Source of the DNA: Caulobacter sp. CCUG 60055
Lineage (GTDB): Bacteria > Pseudomonadota > Alphaproteobacteria > Caulobacterales > Caulobacteraceae
Length of the DNA: 64,000 bases
Assembly (NCBI RefSeq): GCF_022750545.1
Contig: NZ_PUIC01000003.1
Coordinates: 186,001 to 250,000 of the forward strand
Reading direction: 5' to 3'
Shown: in pieces, positions 60,098 through 64,000 of the stretch
Numbering within the stretch: position 1 is the stretch's first letter
How the letters are laid out: every line of letters begins with the position of its first letter
The notes under the pieces: generated by a model
Seen by the model: the letters and a program-made list of their open reading frames with translations, nothing else
Told to the model about the DNA's origin: nothing
Database searches by the model: none
Program-made: the position numbers and the translations under genes

Positions 60098-61447
60098 ATG
60101 TCGGATACCATTTTCGCCCCGGCCACGGCGCCGGGACGCGCGGCGGTGGCCGTGGTCAGGTTGTCGGGTCCGCGCTCGGCGGACGTGGTGGCGCGGCTTT
60201 GCGGCGGCCTGCCGGCGCCGCGGCTGGCGTCGCTGCGCCGCCTTCGCCGGCCGGGGGACGGCGAGACCATCGACCAGGCCCTGGTGCTGTGGTTCCCCGG
60301 GCCGGCCAGCTACACCGGCGAGGACTGCGCCGAGTTTCACGTGCATGGCGGCCAGGCCGTGGTCGAGGCCGTGGTCGAGACCTTGGCCGCCCTCGGCCTG
60401 AGGTTGGCCGAGCCGGGGGAGTTCACCCGCTTGGCTTTCCAGAACGGCAAGCTGGACCTGGCCCAGGCCGAGGCGGTGGCCGACCTGGTCGACGCCGAGA
60501 GCGAGGCCCAGCGCCGCCAGGCCCTGTCGCAGCTGGATGGGGCGTTGAGCGACCGTTACGCCGCTTGGCGGGCGTCCCTGATCGAGAGCCTGGCCCTGCT
60601 GGAGGCGGGCGTCGACTTTCCCGACGAGGAGCTGCCCGAGGACCTGGCGGCGCGGGCCCGGCCCGGCCTTGCGGCGCTGATCGCCGAGCTGGACGCCGCC
60701 CTGTCCGACGCCGCGCGGGGCGAGCGGGTGCGCGACGGCTTCCGCGTCGCCCTGATGGGCGCCCCCAACGCCGGCAAGAGCAGCCTGCTCAACGCCCTGG
60801 CCGGCCGCGACGCCGCCATCGTCACCGCCCAGCCGGGCACCACGCGCGACGTCATCGAAACGCCGCTGGTGCTGGAAGGCTACAAGGTGCTGCTGGCCGA
60901 CACCGCCGGGGTGCGGCGGGCCGAGGATGTGATCGAAGCCGAGGGCGTGCGTCGGGCGCGGGCCTGGGCGGAAAGCGCGGCCCTGCGCCTGTGGGTGGTC
61001 GATGGCGCGGCGGGCGACGGCCATTGGCGGGAGGCGGCGGGCTTGCTGCGGGCCGGCGACATCTGCGTGATCAACAAGGCCGATTTGCCGGCGTCCGGCG
61101 ACGGCGAGGCGGCGCGCAAGCACGCGGCGGCCGTCGGGGCGACGATGGCCTCCGTGTCGTTGACCACGGGCCTGGGCCTGGACGAGCTGACCGGGCGCCT
61201 GCGCCGGACGGTGGTCGCCGCCTTGAGCGGGGCCGATTTTCCCGCCGCGACGCGGGAGCGGCATCGCGGCCGGCTGGTGGAGGCGCGGGATCACCTGGGC
61301 CGGGCGGTCGAGATGCTGGACGCCGAGGTCGAGCTGGCGGCCGAGGATGTGCGGCTGGCGGCCCGATCGCTGGGCCGCATCGCCGGCCGGGTGGACGCCG
61401 AAGACGTGCTGGACCGGGTGTTCTCCAGCTTCTGCATCGGCAAGTGA
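60098..61447 (+). CDS. mnmE: tRNA modification GTPase MnmE
   Basis: With MnmG it installs the 5-carboxymethylaminomethyl group on wobble U34. The 449-residue protein has the N-terminal tetrahydrofolate domain ([49 protein letters not shown]), the G domain with [21 protein letters not shown] and NKAD, and the C-terminal CIGK with the essential Cys. All motifs are intact. mnmG follows, with parS sites between. Confidence 0.96.
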   Translation: MSDTIFAPATAPGRAAVAVVRLSGPRSADVVARLCGGLPAPRLASLRRLRRPGDGETIDQALVLWFPGPASYTGEDCAEFHVHGGQAVVEAVVETLAALGLRLAEPGEFTRLAFQNGKLDLAQAEAVADLVDAESEAQRRQALSQLDGALSDRYAAWRASLIESLALLEAGVDFPDEELPEDLAARARPGLAALIAELDAALSDAARGERVRDGFRVALMGAPNAGKSSLLNALAGRDAAIVTAQPGTTRDVIETPLVLEGYKVLLADTAGVRRAEDVIEAEGVRRARAWAESAALRLWVVDGAAGDGHWREAAGLLRAGDICVINKADLPASGDGEAARKHAAAVGATMASVSLTTGLGLDELTGRLRRTVVAALSGADFPAATRERHRGRLVEARDHLGRAVEMLDAEVELAAEDVRLAARSLGRIAGRVDAEDVLDRVFSSFCIGK

Positions 61448-61452
61448 GGCGG

Positions 61453-61468
61453 TGTTTCACGTGAAACA
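61453..61468. other. parS: parS centromere site 1
   Basis: TGTTTCACGTGAAACA is a perfect 16-bp parS palindrome, the ParB/Spo0J binding site for chromosome segregation. It lies 6 bp after the mnmE stop. Confidence 0.96.
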
Positions 61469-61500
61469 TCGCCGTCGCCAGTCGCCTGCCCTGGGTCCGA

Positions 61501-61516
61501 TGTTTCACGTGAAACA
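61501..61516. other. parS: parS centromere site 2
   Basis: A second identical TGTTTCACGTGAAACA, 48 bp centre-to-centre from the first. Together they lie about 8.6 kb from the proposed origin. Confidence 0.96.
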
Positions 61517-61609
61517 CGCCTGACCGACTCGCCCTCCCCGGCCCTTTCGGCTATAAGAAGCTCCGCGCCCCCGCTCGCCGGGGGCGTTCCTCGTTCAGCC
61601 TCGGTTTCG

Positions 61610-63472
61610 ATGACCCGCACCTTGTCCTGGGATGTGATCGTGATCGGCGGCGGCCACGCCGGCTGCGAAGCCGCCGCCGCCGCCGCGCGCTTCGGCGCGC
61701 GCACGTTGCTGTTGACCCACAAGATCGAGACCATCGGCGAGATGTCCTGCAACCCGGCCATCGGCGGCCTGGGCAAGGGGCATCTGGTGCGCGAGATCGA
61801 CGCTCTCGACGGCCTGATGGGCCGCGTGGCCGACGCCGCCGGCATCCAGTTCCGCCTGCTCAACCGCTCCAAGGGCCCTGCGGTGCGCGGCCCCCGCGCC
61901 CAGATCGACCGCCGTCTTTATCGCGAGGCCATGCAGGCCGCCCTCGCCGCCCAGCATGGCCTGGACATCGTCGCCGAGGCGGTCGAGGACCTGATCGTCG
62001 AGGATGGCCGGGTCGCCGGCGCCGTCGGCGCCACGGGAAACCTCTATCGGGCCCCGCGCGTGGTGCTGACCACCGGCACCTTCCTCAAGGGGTTGATCCA
62101 CCTCGGCGACAAACGCATCCCGGCGGGCCGGGTCGGCGACGCGCCGTCGATCGGCCTCGCCGACCGGCTCTACGCGCTCGGCCTGGACATGGGGCGGCTG
62201 AAGACCGGCACCCCGGCGCGCCTCGACGGCCGCACCATCGCCTGGGACCGCCTGGAGATGCAGGCCGGCGACGACCCCGCCACGCCCTTTTCGTTCCTGA
62301 CCGCCAGTGTCGACCGGCCGCAGGTGTCCTGCGGCGTCACCTACACCACCGAGGAAACGCACCGGATCATCGCCGAGCGACTCAGCGAGTCGGCGGTCTA
62401 TGGCGGCCGCATCCACGGCCGGGGCCCGCGTTACTGCCCTTCGATCGAGGACAAGGTCGTCCGCTTCGCCGACAAGACCAGCCACCAGATCTTCCTGGAG
62501 CCGGAGGGTCTCGACGACGACACCGTCTATCCAAACGGCGTCTCGACCTCGGTGTCCGAGGAGACCCAGTCGCTGTTCCTGCGCACCATTCCCGGCCTGG
62601 AGCAGGTCGAGGTCAAGCGGTTCGGCTACGCCATCGAATACGACTATGTCGATCCGCGCGAGCTGTCGCCGCTGCTGGAGGTCAAGCGCCTGCCCGGCCT
62701 TTATCTGGCTGGCCAGATCAACGGCACCACGGGCTACGAGGAGGCCGGCGCGCAGGGGCTGGTGGCCGGGCTGAACGCCGCCCGCGCCGCCTCGGGGGCC
62801 GAGCCCGTCTCCTTCGCCCGCGACGAAGCCTATATCGGGGTGATGATCGACGACCTCGTCACCCGTGGCGTCACCGAACCCTATCGCATGTTCACCAGCC
62901 GGGCCGAGTTCCGGCTGTCGCTGCGCGCCGACAACGCCGACCAGCGCCTGACCGCGCGCGGGACGGCGTTGGGCGTGGTCGGGGCGGAGCGGGCCCGCGC
63001 CTATGAGGCCAAGGCCGAAAAGCTGGCCGCCGCCCGCGGCTTGGCCCGCGATCTCAAGCTGACCCCGGCCGAGGCCGCCCGCCTGGGCTTCAAGGTCAAC
63101 GCCGACGGCCAAAGGCGCGACCTGCTGCAGATGCTGGCCTATCCCGGCGTCGACCTGCAGGGTCTGGCGGCCGTCTGGCCGCAGATCGCCACGTGGGACG
63201 CCGCCACCCGCGAGCAGATCGAGATCGACGCGGCCTATGCCGGCTATCTCGACCGCCAGGCCGCCGACGTCGAGGCCTTCCGCCGCGACGAGGACCTGCG
63301 CCTGCCCGCCGATCTCGACTATGCCGGGCTGGGCGGCCTGTCCAACGAGGTGCGCGAGAAGCTGGACCGCATCCGCCCGCTGACCCTGGGCCAGGCGGCC
63401 CGCATCGAAGGCGTCACCCCCGGCGCGATCACCGCCCTGTTGGCCCATGTCCGTCGCGCCCGCGTCGCTTGA
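61610..63472 (+). CDS. mnmG: tRNA uridine-5-carboxymethylaminomethyl synthesis enzyme MnmG
   Basis: The FAD-dependent partner of MnmE. The 620-residue protein has the FAD loop [42 protein letters not shown], a GTFLKG loop, [42 protein letters not shown] and the C-terminal helical region. All family blocks are present at normal length. Its 5' region holds the parS sites and a TATAAG -10-like hexamer at 61552. Its last codons overlap the rsmG start. Confidence 0.97.
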   Translation: MTRTLSWDVIVIGGGHAGCEAAAAAARFGARTLLLTHKIETIGEMSCNPAIGGLGKGHLVREIDALDGLMGRVADAAGIQFRLLNRSKGPAVRGPRAQIDRRLYREAMQAALAAQHGLDIVAEAVEDLIVEDGRVAGAVGATGNLYRAPRVVLTTGTFLKGLIHLGDKRIPAGRVGDAPSIGLADRLYALGLDMGRLKTGTPARLDGRTIAWDRLEMQAGDDPATPFSFLTASVDRPQVSCGVTYTTEETHRIIAERLSESAVYGGRIHGRGPRYCPSIEDKVVRFADKTSHQIFLEPEGLDDDTVYPNGVSTSVSEETQSLFLRTIPGLEQVEVKRFGYAIEYDYVDPRELSPLLEVKRLPGLYLAGQINGTTGYEEAGAQGLVAGLNAARAASGAEPVSFARDEAYIGVMIDDLVTRGVTEPYRMFTSRAEFRLSLRADNADQRLTARGTALGVVGAERARAYEAKAEKLAAARGLARDLKLTPAEAARLGFKVNADGQRRDLLQMLAYPGVDLQGLAAVWPQIATWDAATREQIEIDAAYAGYLDRQAADVEAFRRDEDLRLPADLDYAGLGGLSNEVREKLDRIRPLTLGQAARIEGVTPGAITALLAHVRRARVA

Positions 63473-64000
63473 GGCCGCGCCCGTGCGCGTGGTCGACGCC
63501 GCCGGCTTCCAGGCCGCGTCCGGCGCGACCGACGCCCAACTCGCCGACCTTGCCGTCTTCCTCGACCTGTTGGCCGAGTGGAACGAGAAGATGAACCTGG
63601 TCGGGCCGGCCACCCTGCCCGATTTCTGGTCGCGGCACGCCTGGGACAGCGCCCAGCTGCTGCGTTACGCGCCGCAGGCCCTCACCTGGGCCGATCTCGG
63701 CGCCGGGGCCGGGTTTCCGGGCTTGGTCCTGGCCATCCTGCTCAAGGGCGTCGCCGGCGCCCAGGTGCATCTGGTCGAGAGCATGGCCAAGCGTTGCCGC
63801 TTCCTGGCCGAGGTCAGCACGCGTCTGGCCCTGCCGACGACGATTCACAACATACGTGCGGAAGAGTTGTCGCTTTCCGTGGATATCGTCACGGCCCGGG
63901 CTTGCGCGCCCATGGCGCGGCTGCTCGGGTACGCCCGGCCCTACCTGAAGCGAGGCGCGACCGCCTTGTTTCTAAAGGGTCAAGATGTTGAGGTTGAATT
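63447..64000 (+). CDS. rsmG: 16S rRNA (guanine-527-N7) methyltransferase, 3' end cut by window
   Basis: Methylates G527 of 16S rRNA. The visible part, about 184 residues, shows [28 protein letters not shown], the SAM loop [21 protein letters not shown] and [34 protein letters not shown] 63447 lies inside the mnmG 3' end (26-nt overlap); GTG 63483 is an alternative start after the mnmG stop. The frame is open to the last base, so it continues beyond the window. In this order (mnmE-mnmG-rsmG) parA and parB usually follow. Confidence 0.95.
   Translation, partial: MSVAPASLEAAPVRVVDAAGFQAASGATDAQLADLAVFLDLLAEWNEKMNLVGPATLPDFWSRHAWDSAQLLRYAPQALTWADLGAGAGFPGLVLAILLKGVAGAQVHLVESMAKRCRFLAEVSTRLALPTTIHNIRAEELSLSVDIVTARACAPMARLLGYARPYLKRGATALFLKGQDVEVE

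Noticed and set aside
1-64000. CRISPR arrays, insertion sequences, prophage or integrative elements
   Set aside because: No regularly spaced direct repeats, no transposase, integrase or phage structural genes, and no stretch with clearly different base composition other than the origin.

Overview
The window reads as an origin-proximal piece of a GC-rich alphaproteobacterial chromosome, most likely Caulobacterales (a Caulobacter or Phenylobacterium relative). The basis is gene order and regulatory sites: a hemE-flanking replication origin with CtrA-type TTAA-N7-TTAA boxes, two perfect parS sites between mnmE and mnmG about 8.6 kb from it, a large NAD-dependent glutamate dehydrogenase, and codon third positions that are almost all G or C. 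No sequence comparison could be run, so the genus is an inference. No insertion sequences, prophage, CRISPR arrays, toxin-antitoxin pairs or resistance islands were recognised; the window is essentially core chromosome.

Layout, left to right. 1-3.1 kb: flavodoxin-like protein (cut by the window edge), an SDR dehydrogenase, a MarC-family membrane protein and pyrF. 3.2-5.4 kb: a small secreted protein with a CtrA-like site upstream, an SDHAF4-type small protein and an RsmB-type rRNA methyltransferase whose start codon appears non-canonical. 5.5-12.4 kb: rpe, a heparinase II/III-like protein, a FlaA1/CapD-type nucleotide-sugar dehydratase, then a promoter plus ZTP riboswitch driving purH, followed by an alpha/beta hydrolase that overlaps the purH stop. 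12.4-15.8 kb: a divergent LysR/MDR-dehydrogenase pair, a two-domain VOC protein and an HdeD-like protein. 15.9-24.1 kb: gdhZ, an AI-2E-family transporter and a HerA-like ATPase (DUF853). 24.1-33.9 kb: an MHYT-GGDEF-EAL protein, DUF5996, a histidine kinase/response regulator pair coupled to a DUF4173 membrane protein and preceded by an ECF sigma factor, tRNA-Gly(GCC) and a DUF6065 protein.

33.9-41.9 kb: a ProXp/YbaK-type deacylase, a CnoX-like thioredoxin-TPR protein, a LON-domain protein, a Trm112-like protein, DUF971, an Rnk-type protein with a candidate leaderless leader ORF, a UbiH-type hydroxylase, DUF2244, nth, an ATP-grasp protein and an adenosine kinase-like protein. 42-45.2 kb: hisB-hisH-hisA-hisF-hisE. 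45.3-48.8 kb: VOC protein, Smr domain protein, mltA, a Tim44-like protein and secB. 48.9-52.6 kb: a tightly coupled leftward operon (PPSR regulator, maf, aroE, coaE, dnaQ). 52.55-53.1 kb: the probable chromosomal origin. 53.1-64 kb: hemE-hemH-hemJ, rho, a quinone reductase and dienelactone hydrolase pair, DUF6489, mnmE, parS x2, mnmG and rsmG (cut by the right edge).

The genes on both flanks of the origin run away from it, co-directional with the forks. Translational coupling through 4-nt stop/start overlaps (GTGA, ATGA) is common and also supports an unusual CTGA junction after purH. I saw no obviously foreign or wholly new multi-gene system. The most interesting leads are regulatory: the leader ORF before rnk, the terminator-like hairpin before rho, the non-canonical start codons and the ECF/DUF4173/two-component cluster.
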